Notes: generated by a model from the sequence alone, not told the origin. Positions 34,362 through 42,981 are shown, counted from the stretch's first letter. The stretch: DNA of 64,000 nucleotides from Cyanobium sp. ATX 6A2 (GCF_024346355.1 NZ_JAGQCU010000009.1:43499-107498); one strand, 5' to 3'. A program made the numbers and translations.

Positions 34362-34436
34362 TGCGCCCGGCGGGATTCGAACCCGCACTGGGGTCATTTT
34401 AAGTGACCTGCCTGCTACCGATTGGGCTACGGGCGC
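34362..34436 (-). tRNA. tRNA with anticodon UAA, class I shape
   Basis: Folds by hand as a 75-nt cloverleaf: 7-bp acceptor GCGCCCG/CGGGCGC, D-arm with one mismatch, 5-bp anticodon stem GGTCA/TGACC with loop CTTAAAA (anticodon TAA at 34399-34401), 5-nt variable loop, T-arm GCGGG-TTCGAAT-CCCGC and discriminator A. CCA is not encoded. A UAA anticodon implies leucine, but normal bacterial tRNA-Leu has a long variable arm and the cyanobacterial UAA gene usually carries a group I intron; neither is present. Confidence 0.85.
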
Positions 34437-34685
34437 GGGATGGGGCCGATCGTTCGGTTCGAATCGTCCTGATCGAGTGTATGGGTGCTGGTTCGGTGAT
34501 CCCATGCGCCACCCTGCCACCAACCGGTACTGTGAGTGCACTCGGTTGAAGCCGGCGGTGAACCCCGCGCAGGCCGATCCAGCACCCAACCTTCCCCTGC
34601 GCTTCCTGGGGAAATCCCAGTGTGTCGCGCGTCGACCCTGGGGTCCAGCGGTGCGTCATCCATATCGCAATCAACGTCCAGATCC
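34437..34685. other. Intergenic region upstream of the tRNA
   Basis: No gene can be supported. It must contain the tRNA promoter (minus strand). Together with the doubtful small ORF at 34686 this makes a roughly 370-bp stretch without a convincing protein gene. Confidence 0.45.
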
Positions 34686-34844
34686 ATGTTCATTTTCAAT
34701 CGCTCCATGGCGTCCAACCCCCATCCCAGCCGTCCCCACACCGTGCGCAGTGAGGTACCCCTCTCCTGCCCGATCCGCAGGCCCTTCCACCGGCCCGGCG
34801 CTGAGAGCCCGCTCACCTGGGAGGAATTGCTGGGTCGGCGCTGA
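34686..34844 (+). CDS. Possible small protein, 52 aa
   Basis: ATG 34686 opens a short Pro/Arg-rich peptide ending ESPLTWEELLGRR. It converges on thiD with a 32-bp overlap. Composition is only partly protein-like; the C-terminal part looks more conserved in style than the start. Could be spurious. Confidence 0.3.
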   Translation: MFIFNRSMASNPHPSRPHTVRSEVPLSCPIRRPFHRPGAESPLTWEELLGRR

Positions 34845-35664
34845 GCGCCAGGCTGGCGTGCCAGTGACAGAGAGGCCCCTGGCCTGAGCCGATCGCCAGG
34901 GCGTGGCGCAGGCCGCCCTCCACATAGCGCTTGGCCGCCATCACCGCCTCGGGCATCGCCAGGCCCAGGGCCAGGTGGGCGGTGATGGCGGCCGACAGGG
35001 TGCAGCCGCTGCCGTGGGTGTGGGGGGTGTCGATGGCGGGCGATTCCAGCCAGTGCAGCTCCCCACCGCTGCAGAGCAGGTCCACACCCCGCAACGCCGG
35101 GATGCCGGCTCCCTTGATCAGCACCGCGGCCACGCCCTGCTCAGTGAGGTCCAGAGCCGCCGCTTCCATGTCGGCGCGACCTTCAACCAGCCGGCCGCTG
35201 AGCAGCCCGGCCTCGTGCACGTTGGGGGTGATCAGGCTGGCCAGGGGCAGCAGCGCCCCCATCGCCGCGATCGCCTCGCCCTCCAGCAGCACCGCCCCGG
35301 CCTGCGACACCATCACCGGATCGATCACCCGGGCCACCGGCAGCGGCGCAATGGCGGCGGCTGTGGCCTCAATCAGCTCGGCGTTGAGCAGCATGCCGGT
35401 TTTCAGCGCCGCCACCGGCAGATCGCGGCACACCGCCGCCACCTGGGCGCTCACGGCCGCGGCCGGCAGGGCATCCACCCGCTCCACCCCGCAGGTGTTC
35501 TGGGCGGTGATGCAGGTGATCGCCGTGCAGCCGTGCACCCGCAGGGCGGCGAACGTCTTGAGATCGGCCTGAATGCCGGCGCCGCCGCCGGAGTCGCTGC
35601 CGCCGATGCTCAGCGCCGCCGGCGGTCGCAGCACCTGGGCCGGCTGCAGAATTGGAGAGGTCAT
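34813..35664 (-). CDS. thiD: Hydroxymethylpyrimidine/phosphomethylpyrimidine kinase
   Basis: The 283-aa ribokinase-fold kinase from Met 35664 has the ThiD signature SIGGSDSGGGAGIQADLKTF (about 18-37), ITAQNTCGV, DPVMVSQAGAVLL and the catalytic GSGCTLSAAITAHLA anion-hole segment. It makes HMP-PP for thiamine. The start is 35 bp from the divergent exchanger gene. The upstream open frame to 36225 is antisense shadow. Confidence 0.94.
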   Translation of the reverse strand: MTSPILQPAQVLRPPAALSIGGSDSGGGAGIQADLKTFAALRVHGCTAITCITAQNTCGVERVDALPAAAVSAQVAAVCRDLPVAALKTGMLLNAELIEATAAAIAPLPVARVIDPVMVSQAGAVLLEGEAIAAMGALLPLASLITPNVHEAGLLSGRLVEGRADMEAAALDLTEQGVAAVLIKGAGIPALRGVDLLCSGGELHWLESPAIDTPHTHGSGCTLSAAITAHLALGLAMPEAVMAAKRYVEGGLRHALAIGSGQGPLCHWHASLALSADPAIPPR

Positions 35665-35698
35665 CGGTGCCATTATTGGCGGCCGCTTCCCGTTGCTG

Positions 35699-36778
35699 AT
35701 GCCACTGCTCCCAAGCCTGGGCGCGATCCTTGCGGGAATCGTGGTGCTGTTTGCCGGAGGTGAACTGTTCGTGGGCGGTGCCGCGGCCCTGGCTCTGATG
35801 CTGGGCATCCCCCAGATCGTGGTGGGACTCACCGTGGTGTCCCTGGGCACCAGCGCTCCGGAGCTGTTCGTGAGTCTGCTCGCGCTGTTCAAGGGCGGTG
35901 AGGCCACCGCCCTGGCCGCCAGCAACGTGGTGGGCAGCAACATCTTCAACGTGCTGGTGGTGCTCGGCCTCAGCGCCCTGGTGATGCCCCTGCGGGTGCG
36001 CAGCCGCCTGGTGCGCCGCGATGCTCCCCTGGTCATCGCCGTATCGATGGCGGTGTGGGGCATGGCCTCGGGCGGCAGGCTCACCTGGCAGGCCGGTCTG
36101 GCCCTGCTGGTGGGCCTGGCGATCAACATGGTGTGGGAGATCCGCACCGCGCGGGAGCATCCCGAGGAGACGGAGATCGACGTCGATATCGCCGCTGGGC
36201 AATCGTCCTCCAGTTCCCTGCTCAAGCTGGCCCTGGGGCTGGCGCTGCTGGTGCTGGGCTCCTATGTGCTGGTGCGCGGCGCCACCACCGCCGCCGTGAT
36301 GCTGGGGATGAGCCAGACCCTGATCGGTCTGACCATCGTGGCCGCCGGCACCTCCCTGCCGGAGCTGGTGACCTCCCTGGTGGCGGCGTACCGCGGCAGC
36401 GGCGACCTGGCCATCGGCAATGTGGTGGGCAGCAACCTGATGAACCTGATGCTGATCCTGGGGCTGTCTGCCCTGGCCTCGGGTCCAGGCGGTCTGCCCG
36501 TGGACCCGGTGATCGTGCAGCGCGATCTGCCGTTGATGGTGCTCGTCTCCCTGGTCTGCCTGCCGATCTTCTGGACCAAGGGCTGCATCACGCGCCGGGA
36601 GGGGGCCCTGCTGGCGGGGCTCTATGTCCTTTACCTCACAGAGCAGCTGCTCAGCAGCACGGCGCCCTGGGCCTCGGATGGCTACCGGCAGGTTGTGCTG
36701 GTGGGGGTGATGCCCCTGGTGCTGGTGTTTCTGGTATGGCAGGTGCTGGCCTGGACGCGGGTGCGCCAGCGCAGCTAG
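35699..36778 (+). CDS. CaCA-family sodium(proton)/calcium exchanger
   Basis: The 359-aa protein has about ten helices and two inverted alpha repeats: VVSLGTSAPELFVSLLALF with NVVGSNIFNVLVVLG, and AAGTSLPELVTSLVAAY with NVVGSNLMNLMLILG. An acidic loop (EETEIDVDI) separates the halves. YrbG/CaCA-type exchangers extrude Ca2+ using a cation gradient. Start ATG 35699 is just before the first helix. Confidence 0.92.
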   Translation: MPLLPSLGAILAGIVVLFAGGELFVGGAAALALMLGIPQIVVGLTVVSLGTSAPELFVSLLALFKGGEATALAASNVVGSNIFNVLVVLGLSALVMPLRVRSRLVRRDAPLVIAVSMAVWGMASGGRLTWQAGLALLVGLAINMVWEIRTAREHPEETEIDVDIAAGQSSSSSLLKLALGLALLVLGSYVLVRGATTAAVMLGMSQTLIGLTIVAAGTSLPELVTSLVAAYRGSGDLAIGNVVGSNLMNLMLILGLSALASGPGGLPVDPVIVQRDLPLMVLVSLVCLPIFWTKGCITRREGALLAGLYVLYLTEQLLSSTAPWASDGYRQVVLVGVMPLVLVFLVWQVLAWTRVRQRS

Positions 36779-36784
36779 CCACGT

Positions 36785-37489
36785 TCAGCGGCCGGGAAGT
36801 TTGGCAAGGTCTGTGGTGGTGCCCATCACCACCAGCAGCTGCCCCGACTGCAGCACATGGGTGGCGGGGGGATTCACCTTCAGGGCGTTGTCGGGCCCGG
36901 CGGCCAGCACGCTCACGTCATAGTTCTTGCGCATATTCAGTTCGCGCAGCGATTGGCCCACGAACGACTCAGGAACGCGGATCTCCTCGATCGCGTTGCG
37001 GTCGTCCAGGCGCAGCCGGTCGAGCAGGTTGGGTCGCACCAGCTCCATCCCCAGCCGTTTCCCCTGCATCTTCGAGGGAAACACCACCCGGTCGGCCCCC
37101 ACCCGCTGCAGCATCTTCATGTGCAGGTCGCTGGTGGCCCGGGCGATCACCTGCCGCACCCGGCTGCCCTCGCTGTCCTTGGCGATCAGGGTGGCGGTGA
37201 CGCTGGCCTCGATCGGCTCGCTCATCGCCACCACCACGGTGCTCACATCGAGCACACCGGCCTCGCGCAGGGCCTCCTCGTCGGTGCAGTCCACCACCCG
37301 GGCCTGGATGGAGGGATCCACCTGGCGCAGTTCATCCACCGCCCTCTGGTTGTTGTCGATGGCCAGCACGTCGCGGCCGGCGTCGCAGAGCTCCCGGCAC
37401 ACGGCGGTGCCGAAGCGGCCCACGCCAATCACCGCGAAGCCCCCTTCGGAGGTGCCTTCGGCCGGATTCCAGTGCCACCAGTTCGCCAT
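36785..37489 (-). CDS. ktrA: Ktr/Trk potassium uptake regulatory subunit (RCK)
   Basis: The 234-aa protein has an N-terminal Rossmann RCK domain (FAVIGVGRFGTAVCRELCDAG, acidic end DNN) and a C-terminal TrkA_C domain (NMRKNYDVSVLAAG). It gates the KtrB channel in response to nucleotides. Its ATG overlaps the ktrB stop by 1 bp. Confidence 0.93.
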   Translation of the reverse strand: MANWWHWNPAEGTSEGGFAVIGVGRFGTAVCRELCDAGRDVLAIDNNQRAVDELRQVDPSIQARVVDCTDEEALREAGVLDVSTVVVAMSEPIEASVTATLIAKDSEGSRVRQVIARATSDLHMKMLQRVGADRVVFPSKMQGKRLGMELVRPNLLDRLRLDDRNAIEEIRVPESFVGQSLRELNMRKNYDVSVLAAGPDNALKVNPPATHVLQSGQLLVVMGTTTDLAKLPGR

Positions 37490-38916
37490 CAGATGTAGAG
37501 CTCTTCGCGGGGATAGCCCACCCGGGGCTGGGGCCTGCTGCCATACAGAGCAGACAGCAGCAGCAGGATCCCCAGTCTGCCCACGAACATGCCCACCATC
37601 AGCACCAGCTGGCCCCAGCGGTTGAGCTGGGATGTCACCCCCAGATCCAGGCCCACGGTGCCGAAGGCGGACATGCAGGTGAACAGCCGCTCCAGGAAAC
37701 TGAATTCGCTGCTGCCCGGCGCCCCCGTGCTGGAGGCTCCCAGTCCCAGCACCAGAGCCATCAGCAGCACGAAGATCAACGAGGCGATGGTCACGCCGAT
37801 GGCCCGCAGCACCACGGTGGCGGGGATCTGGCGCTGGTGGATCACCACCTGCTCCCGGCCCTGGAGGGTGGAGCGGGTGGCGCCCATCAGGGTGGCGAAG
37901 GTGGTGGTCTTGATGCCGCCGCCGGTGCTGCCGGGGCTGGCGCCGATGAACATCAGCATGATCAGCAGCAGCAATCCGGCATCGGAGAAGGTGGCGGTGG
38001 AAAACACCACGGTGTTGAAGCCCGCCGTGCGGGCGGTGATCGACTGAAACAGAGTCACCTGCAGTTTCTCAGCCACATCCAGCGGTGCGATCACCCCGCC
38101 GATCGCGAACTGCTCGGTGAACAGCAGCCCCAGGGCCCCCACCAGGATCAGGATCAAACTGGAGCGCAGCACCAGCCGGGTGTGCAGGTTGAGCAGCTGC
38201 AGGCCGAGGCCGTGCCGCCAGCGGCGCAGCAGCCGGCGGCGGCTGCCCCAGAGGTCGTTCACCACCCGCCAGCCCAGCCCCCCGGTCACGATCAGCACGG
38301 CGATCACGCCGTTCACCACCGCGTTGTCGCGGTAGCGCACGAGGCTGTCGCTCCAGAGCCCGAAGCCGGCGTTGTTGTAGGCGCTGATGGCGTGAAACAG
38401 GGAGGCCCAGAGGCGCTCGAGCGGGTTGCTGATGTCGGCGAAGCCGAAGCTGTAGAGCACCGCGGTGCCCGCAGCCATCACGCAGGAGCCCGTGATCAGG
38501 ATGCGGTTGAAGGTGGGGCCGATGCCGCCCACGCCGAATTCATCGAGGGCCCGGCCCCGGTCCAGCCGGGTGCGCAGGCCGCCGTGGCCCTGCACAAACC
38601 CCTGCAGGAAGGTGGTGATCGCCATCAGCCCCAGACCGCCGGTGATGATCAGGGCCGCCAGCACCAGCTGGCCGAACAGGGTGAGGTCCTGGCCCACATC
38701 GATGATCGACAGGCCGGTCACGGTGATGGCGGAGGTGACCGTGAACAGGGCCTCCCACAGCCCCACATCGGCGCGGGAGCAGAGGGGTGTGGCCATCACC
38801 AGGGTGCCCACGGCGATCACCAGGACACCGGTGACCACGGTGAACTGCGGCACCGTGAGCTGCTGGCGCCATTGTCCGGGCTCCAGCCAGCGGCGCCCTG
38901 CACGCGTGGAGCTCAT
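37489..38916 (-). CDS. ktrB: Ktr/Trk potassium transporter membrane subunit
   Basis: The 475-aa TrkH/KtrB-family protein has four M1-P-M2 units with selectivity-filter glycines (TVTGLS in the first, YNNAGFGL, RTAGFNT, FGTVGLDLG) and the GGGIKTTT intramembrane loop. It forms the K+ channel, Na+-dependent in cyanobacteria. It is between ktrA and a 148-aa unknown protein with ATGA overlaps on both sides. Confidence 0.93.
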   Translation of the reverse strand: MSSTRAGRRWLEPGQWRQQLTVPQFTVVTGVLVIAVGTLVMATPLCSRADVGLWEALFTVTSAITVTGLSIIDVGQDLTLFGQLVLAALIITGGLGLMAITTFLQGFVQGHGGLRTRLDRGRALDEFGVGGIGPTFNRILITGSCVMAAGTAVLYSFGFADISNPLERLWASLFHAISAYNNAGFGLWSDSLVRYRDNAVVNGVIAVLIVTGGLGWRVVNDLWGSRRRLLRRWRHGLGLQLLNLHTRLVLRSSLILILVGALGLLFTEQFAIGGVIAPLDVAEKLQVTLFQSITARTAGFNTVVFSTATFSDAGLLLLIMLMFIGASPGSTGGGIKTTTFATLMGATRSTLQGREQVVIHQRQIPATVVLRAIGVTIASLIFVLLMALVLGLGASSTGAPGSSEFSFLERLFTCMSAFGTVGLDLGVTSQLNRWGQLVLMVGMFVGRLGILLLLSALYGSRPQPRVGYPREELYI

Positions 38917-39359
38917 GCGCCGCCAGGAGCGTCCACAGGCTGGCTGCCGGCCTGGCCGCCGCTCTGCTGGGAGGGCGGGCAGGGGCCGTCGCGGTCGGAG
39001 CGGAACACCAGGTCCAGCTCCGGCAGGTGGGTGTGCACCAGCTCCACCAGCCGCTCGAAGGTCTTCATGGTTTCCGGAGCCCGCAGCCCCATCGGCTCGC
39101 GGCTGAGCAGCACCAGTTCCAGGGCCCGACCGCCGGCCTGGGACTGGACATCGGCGAACAGCTGCATGCGCTGCACCTCGCCCCCCTGCCTGAGCAATGC
39201 GCCCAGGTGGGCCGGGGTGCGGTGATCCACCTCGGCACTGAGGGCATCGAGCACCGGAGCGAGGCCGTCGAGCAGCTCGGCGGACTGTGCGCGGCTCCCC
39301 GCAGAAGCAGCGCCGGGGCCCTTGCCGGTGGGCTTGAGAACCAGCAGAAACCGGGCCAT
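38913..39359 (-). CDS. Unknown protein, first gene of the ktr operon
   Basis: The 148-aa soluble protein (MARFLLVLKPTGKGPGAASA; LELVLLSREPMGLRAPET; Gly/Gln-rich tail) is coupled to ktrB by a 4-bp overlap. It is not the KtrE glycosyltransferase of Synechocystis. A role in potassium uptake is inferred from the operon only. Confidence 0.7.
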   Translation of the reverse strand: MARFLLVLKPTGKGPGAASAGSRAQSAELLDGLAPVLDALSAEVDHRTPAHLGALLRQGGEVQRMQLFADVQSQAGGRALELVLLSREPMGLRAPETMKTFERLVELVHTHLPELDLVFRSDRDGPCPPSQQSGGQAGSQPVDAPGGA

Positions 39360-39404
39360 GGCTGCCTTGATCGGCTAAGACGCTACTGCGTGCGCCCGCT
39401 GCGG

Positions 39405-40631
39405 ATGCCTCGCTCCAGTTCCGAAGCGATTGCCGTGATCGGCGCTGGGGTGGCGGGCTGCGCCCTGGCGGCCCAGCTGCGGCGGCTTGGGCATGGTGGT
39501 GTGCTGTCGCTGTGGGAAACGGGTCGGGGGCCCGGTGGCCGCGCCAGCACGCGGCGCTCGCGCCGCGATGGGCAGCTGGCGCTGGACCATGGCGCTCCCC
39601 TGATGAACATCACCGCCGAGCCGGCGCCGGATCTGCTCGAGCCGCTGCTGGCGGGGGGCTGGATCGAGCCCTGGACTGGGCCGGTGGCGATGCTGGAAGG
39701 GGAATCGCGGCTCAACATCGGCCGCCCCGATGCCCTGGGCCTGGGCCGGCTCTACCGCGGCCGTGGCGGCATGGATCAGCTCTGCCAGGGGCTGTTGCAC
39801 CTGGCAGGCGCCAGCACGGTGGACGCCCACTACGGCGTGCTGGTGCGCCACCTGGAGCGCTCGGCCAGCGGCCGCTGGCGACTGCTGGATGCCGGCGGGC
39901 AGCTGCTGGAGGAAACCGACTGGCTGGTGCTGAGCGGCACCCTGTTGGCCCACCCCCGCAGCCGGCTGGTGATGGACTGGCCCGAGGTGCCTCTGGAGAG
40001 GGCCATCCGTGGCGGTGACGATCTGCAGCTCGAGCATGCCCTCACCACCATCGCCGGCATCCGTTTCGAGGCCCGCACCAACCTGCTGCTGGTGTTCAGC
40101 GGTGCGGCCGCCGAAGCCTGGCGGGGGCTGCCGTTCACCCTGGTGGCCTTCGATGCGGCCGCCCAGCAGCGCTGGGGACTGCGGCGCATCAGTATTCAGC
40201 CCCTGGCCGATGGCCGCTGTGCCGTGGTGGCTCACTCCACCCATGTCTTCGCCGCCGACCATCTCGATGTGGTGGGCACTGGCTCGGCGGCGGCCCGCCA
40301 GCTGGGGCTGCCCCTGGATCAGGGCCGCGAGGACACCGTGATTGCCGCCCTCAGCGAGGCCCTGAGCCAGTGCCTGGCCCCCTGGATCGGAGGGTTGGAC
40401 ACCAGCCAGGCCAATCCCCGGCTGATGCGCTGGGCCGCCGCCTTCCCGCTGGCCCCCGGCCTGCCTCCCTCCCTGGCGATCTGCCCCTGGAGCCGGGTGG
40501 GTTTCTGCGGCGACAGCATCGACGGCGTGGGATTCGGCCGCATTGAAGGGGCCCTGCACAGCGCCGAGCGGCTGGCGGCATCGCTTCTAACCCCTGACTA
40601 CCCTGAGCGCCATGTTCAGCCCCTTCGGTGA
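39405..40631 (+). CDS. NAD(P)/FAD-dependent oxidoreductase (renalase-like)
   Basis: The 408-aa flavoprotein has dinucleotide motif AVIGAGVAGCALAAQLRRLG (about 9-28), RGPGGRASTRRSR and the C-terminal FCGDSIDGVGFGRIEGALHSAE FAD segment. These are features of the renalase-like amine oxidase family. Substrate unknown. Start ATG 39405; the stop overlaps the SepF-like start by 20 bp. Confidence 0.88.
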   Translation: MPRSSSEAIAVIGAGVAGCALAAQLRRLGHGGVLSLWETGRGPGGRASTRRSRRDGQLALDHGAPLMNITAEPAPDLLEPLLAGGWIEPWTGPVAMLEGESRLNIGRPDALGLGRLYRGRGGMDQLCQGLLHLAGASTVDAHYGVLVRHLERSASGRWRLLDAGGQLLEETDWLVLSGTLLAHPRSRLVMDWPEVPLERAIRGGDDLQLEHALTTIAGIRFEARTNLLLVFSGAAAEAWRGLPFTLVAFDAAAQQRWGLRRISIQPLADGRCAVVAHSTHVFAADHLDVVGTGSAAARQLGLPLDQGREDTVIAALSEALSQCLAPWIGGLDTSQANPRLMRWAAAFPLAPGLPPSLAICPWSRVGFCGDSIDGVGFGRIEGALHSAERLAASLLTPDYPERHVQPLR

Positions 40632-40896
40632 CTGGCTGCCCGAGGTGGTGGTCTTCCATCCTCTGCGCTTCGAGGACGCTCAGCCCATCGTGCTGGCGGT
40701 GCGGGACAACAAGACCGCCCTGGTCCATGCCGGAGCCATGGACCGGCTTGAGGCCCAACGGCTGATCGACTTCGTGGCCGGCGGGGTGAGTGCCATGGAC
40801 GGGCGGGCCGAGTGCCTCGATGACCTCACCTTCGTGTTCACCCCCGACATCGTGCAGCTCACCCGGGATGGCGGCGGCAGCGGCGCGGGCCGCTGA
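40612..40896 (+). CDS. SepF-like protein (short)
   Basis: The 94-aa protein matches the SepF/DUF552 core: VVVFHPLRFEDAQPIVLAV, ALVHAGAMDRLEAQRLIDFV and FVFTPDIVQLTRD. SepF binds FtsZ at the division septum. This version lacks the long N-terminal membrane-binding helix and linker of true SepF (usually 140-190 aa), so it may be a paralogue with another role. Reads from inside the flavoprotein gene end. Confidence 0.75.
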   Translation: MFSPFGDWLPEVVVFHPLRFEDAQPIVLAVRDNKTALVHAGAMDRLEAQRLIDFVAGGVSAMDGRAECLDDLTFVFTPDIVQLTRDGGGSGAGR

Positions 40897-40925
40897 TCAA
40901 GGGGCGGGCCTGCAGAGGGGTGGGT

Positions 40926-41162
40926 TCAGCGGGAGGCGGCCACGGTGCTGAGCTGCAGCCAGCAGCCTGCCGGTGCCAGCTTTTCCACCACCAGGGTCTG
41001 CTGGAGCTGGCGCGACGTCAGCAGCGCGAAGGCCTCAGCGGCATCGCGGCTCGCGAAACGCGCGGCCTGCACCTGCTGGGGCACGCTCTGCTCCCGCTCC
41101 ACGTGGGCACGGACTCGGTATGGCCCCGTGCATGGGGCCTGATCGCTGGGCTCCTGATCCAT
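40926..41162 (-). CDS. Small hypothetical protein, 78 aa
   Basis: A soluble peptide with an alpha-rich middle (ASRDAAEAFALLTSRQLQQ) and a short beta end (LAPAGCWLQLST). It converges on the SepF-like gene, 29 bp between stops. No family recognised. Confidence 0.55.
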   Translation of the reverse strand: MDQEPSDQAPCTGPYRVRAHVEREQSVPQQVQAARFASRDAAEAFALLTSRQLQQTLVVEKLAPAGCWLQLSTVAASR

Positions 41163-41293
41163 GGCCAGGAGTCTGCAGGCGTGAAGGTCTCAGGGGCCCA
41201 GTCTTTGTCTTTTCCTCCGCTTCCGTCACTGCGACCCATCACCAAAATCCTTCACATGGTGTTACAGTTGTCGAAACACCTCGCAACACTTCC

Positions 41294-41437
41294 ATGACCG
41301 ACTCCACGTCCCGCTTCGGTTTCGTCGCTTTCGCCGAAACCTGGAATGGTCGTCTCGCCATGATGGGCTTCGTGATCGGCCTGGCCACCGAAGTGCTCAC
41401 CGGCCAGGGCATCCTGTCCCAGATCGGCCTCGGCTGA
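41294..41437 (+). CDS. hli: High-light-inducible protein (Hli/Scp)
   Basis: The 47-aa protein with the chlorophyll-binding LHC-like helix FAETWNGRLAMMGFVIGLATE (Glu, Asn, Arg and Gly of the ExxNxR motif). One-helix proteins bind chlorophyll and carotenoid near photosystem II under stress. A GTTACAG motif about 35 bp before the ATG resembles half of an HLR1 element bound by RpaB. A good terminator follows. Confidence 0.95.
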   Translation: MTDSTSRFGFVAFAETWNGRLAMMGFVIGLATEVLTGQGILSQIGLG

Positions 41438-41485
41438 ACCAGGCACGGCTGGCCTCCATACACGCCAGCCATTCCCCGTTCATCA

Positions 41486-41515
41486 AGCCCCCTGGCGACA
41501 GTCCGGGGGCTTTTT
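41486..41515 (+). terminator. Rho-independent terminator after hli
   Basis: AGCCCCC and GGGGGCT arms separated by a 12-nt loop, followed by TTTTT. It separates hli from the 37-aa peptide gene. Confidence 0.88.
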
Positions 41516-41544
41516 GCTGTTGACTTTCCCTTTCCCGTTGATCC

Positions 41545-41658
41545 ATGGCCGCACCCCAGGACACCCCGGCCAGGGTGGTGAAGCTGCAAATCCTGGCGGC
41601 GGTGCTTGTGCCGATGCTGCTGCTCTCGGTGTGGCTGCGCTCCCAGGGGTTCTGGTGA
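41545..41658 (+). CDS. Tiny single-pass membrane peptide, 37 aa
   Basis: ATG 41545 encodes MAAPQDTPARVVKLQILAAV followed by a hydrophobic helix (VLVPMLLLSVWL) and ending RSQGFW. The shape, a short polar N-terminus, one helix and a Trp end, is like small photosystem or cytochrome b6f subunits, but it does not match one that I can name. It follows the hli terminator by 29 bp and converges on the lipoprotein at 41679. Confidence 0.6.
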   Translation: MAAPQDTPARVVKLQILAAVLVPMLLLSVWLRSQGFW

Positions 41659-41678
41659 GGCCTTCGAGCAGCTTGCGT

Positions 41679-42302
41679 TCAGTCGCCGCAGCCTCGCTCG
41701 AACACGGTGCGACGCAGCTGGTCCAGCTCCGGGGAGGCGGGCGAGCGGCGATCGAAGAGCAGCGTCCAGGCCAGAGCCACATCCCCCTGCTCAAGCGCCT
41801 GCTCGAAGGCCGCCTGCCATGTGTCGGGATTGCTGCCCAGGGTTTCCAGCAACCGCACACTCTCCTGCATCCGCTGGGCGGATGCTCCCACCAGCTGCAC
41901 GTGGGCAAATGCGTCCCGCCCCGCACCCACTGGCCGCAACTGCAGCAGCACCGGCTCGTCGGGCTCGATCGGCTCGGCGGGCCAGGCCAGCGGCGTGAGG
42001 ATCGGGCGACTGCGGCTGCCGCGCTGCTGCCAGGGCGGCCGCTGCTGCCGCTGAATCTGCAGCTCCAGCAGCGGTTCCACCACCACCAGCATCGGCTCGG
42101 GGGTGAGCGCGATCCCATAGGCATCCACCCCGTCAAGGGGCTCGATGCGCGGGGCCACCACGCACACGGCCACCCCCGCCCCCTCGCCATTGGCCGCCAC
42201 CGAAGCCGGATCCGAACAGCCGAGCATCAGCATCGCCATGCATGGTGCCAGCCAGGAGAGCCGCAGGGGCGGGGCGGCGCCGGGGTCACTGGCTGTGGCC
42301 AT
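41679..42302 (-). CDS. Lipoprotein of unknown function, 207 aa
   Basis: The N-terminus has a lipobox-like LMLGCSD at about 26-32 after a hydrophobic stretch, then a periplasmic domain with ALTPEPMLVVVEPLLELQIQ and a C-terminal helical part. No family recognised. Divergent from the flavin reductase gene. Confidence 0.7.
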   Translation of the reverse strand: MATASDPGAAPPLRLSWLAPCMAMLMLGCSDPASVAANGEGAGVAVCVVAPRIEPLDGVDAYGIALTPEPMLVVVEPLLELQIQRQQRPPWQQRGSRSRPILTPLAWPAEPIEPDEPVLLQLRPVGAGRDAFAHVQLVGASAQRMQESVRLLETLGSNPDTWQAAFEQALEQGDVALAWTLLFDRRSPASPELDQLRRTVFERGCGD

Positions 42303-42430
42303 GGTTCAGCACCTGTCCAGGGGAGTCTGCAGCTGGGGCATCAGCGCCGTGGGCGGCCCTTGGCACACCATCAGCCAGTGGCACCCCATCAACCAGCCAT
42401 CACTACCGTCCATCCTGCCGCTCCACTGCC

Positions 42431-42943
42431 ATGACCGATCTGCTCGTGATCGCGGCCAGCAATGGCGAAAACCTCTCCCTGGCGGGCCGCTTCGCCGCCG
42501 CCGCCCGCCAGCAGGGTGAGGACGCTGAGGTGCTGGATCTCACGGCCCTGGACCTCCCCCTCTTCACGCCCCGCGCCCAGGCCATGGGCATGCCGGCGGG
42601 GCTGGCGGCCCTGCAAGGTCACCTGGTCGCCGCCTCCCGCTGGGTGATCTGTGCGCCCGAATACAACGGCTCGATCCCCCCGGTGCTCACCAGCGCCATC
42701 GCCTGGCTGTCGGTGCAGGGCGACGACTTCCGTGCCCTGTTCAACAACAGGCCGGTGGTGATCGCCACCCACTCCGGAGGCGGCGGCCACACGGTGCTGG
42801 TGGCCCTGCGGCTGCAGCTGGCCCACCTGGGAGCCCAGGTGGTGGGCCGGCAGCTGGTGAGCAACGGCACCAATCCGGCCAAGGACAGCTCCATCAGCGA
42901 GCTGGTGCAGCGTCTGCTCAGCCTTCCTGCTCCCCCCACCTGA
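42431..42943 (+). CDS. NADPH-dependent FMN reductase family protein
   Basis: The 170-aa flavodoxin-like protein has VIAASNGENLSLAGRFA at the N-terminus and CAPEYNGSIPPVLTSAIAWL (about 77-96), the FMN-binding signature of the family, and ATHSGGGGHT. Probable NAD(P)H:quinone or FMN reductase in the cytosol. The pirin gene follows after 38 bp. Confidence 0.88.
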   Translation: MTDLLVIAASNGENLSLAGRFAAAARQQGEDAEVLDLTALDLPLFTPRAQAMGMPAGLAALQGHLVAASRWVICAPEYNGSIPPVLTSAIAWLSVQGDDFRALFNNRPVVIATHSGGGGHTVLVALRLQLAHLGAQVVGRQLVSNGTNPAKDSSISELVQRLLSLPAPPT

Positions 42944-42981
42944 GTCCACCTGATCGCGTCGTCCTTCCATCCCCTCCAGCC

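Noticed and set aside
34813..36225. Long upstream extension of thiD
   Set aside because: The upstream half is antisense to the CaCA exchanger; thiD proper begins at 35664.
41257..41275. Full HLR1 element before hli
   Set aside because: Only one half (GTTACAG) is present; the second half does not match.
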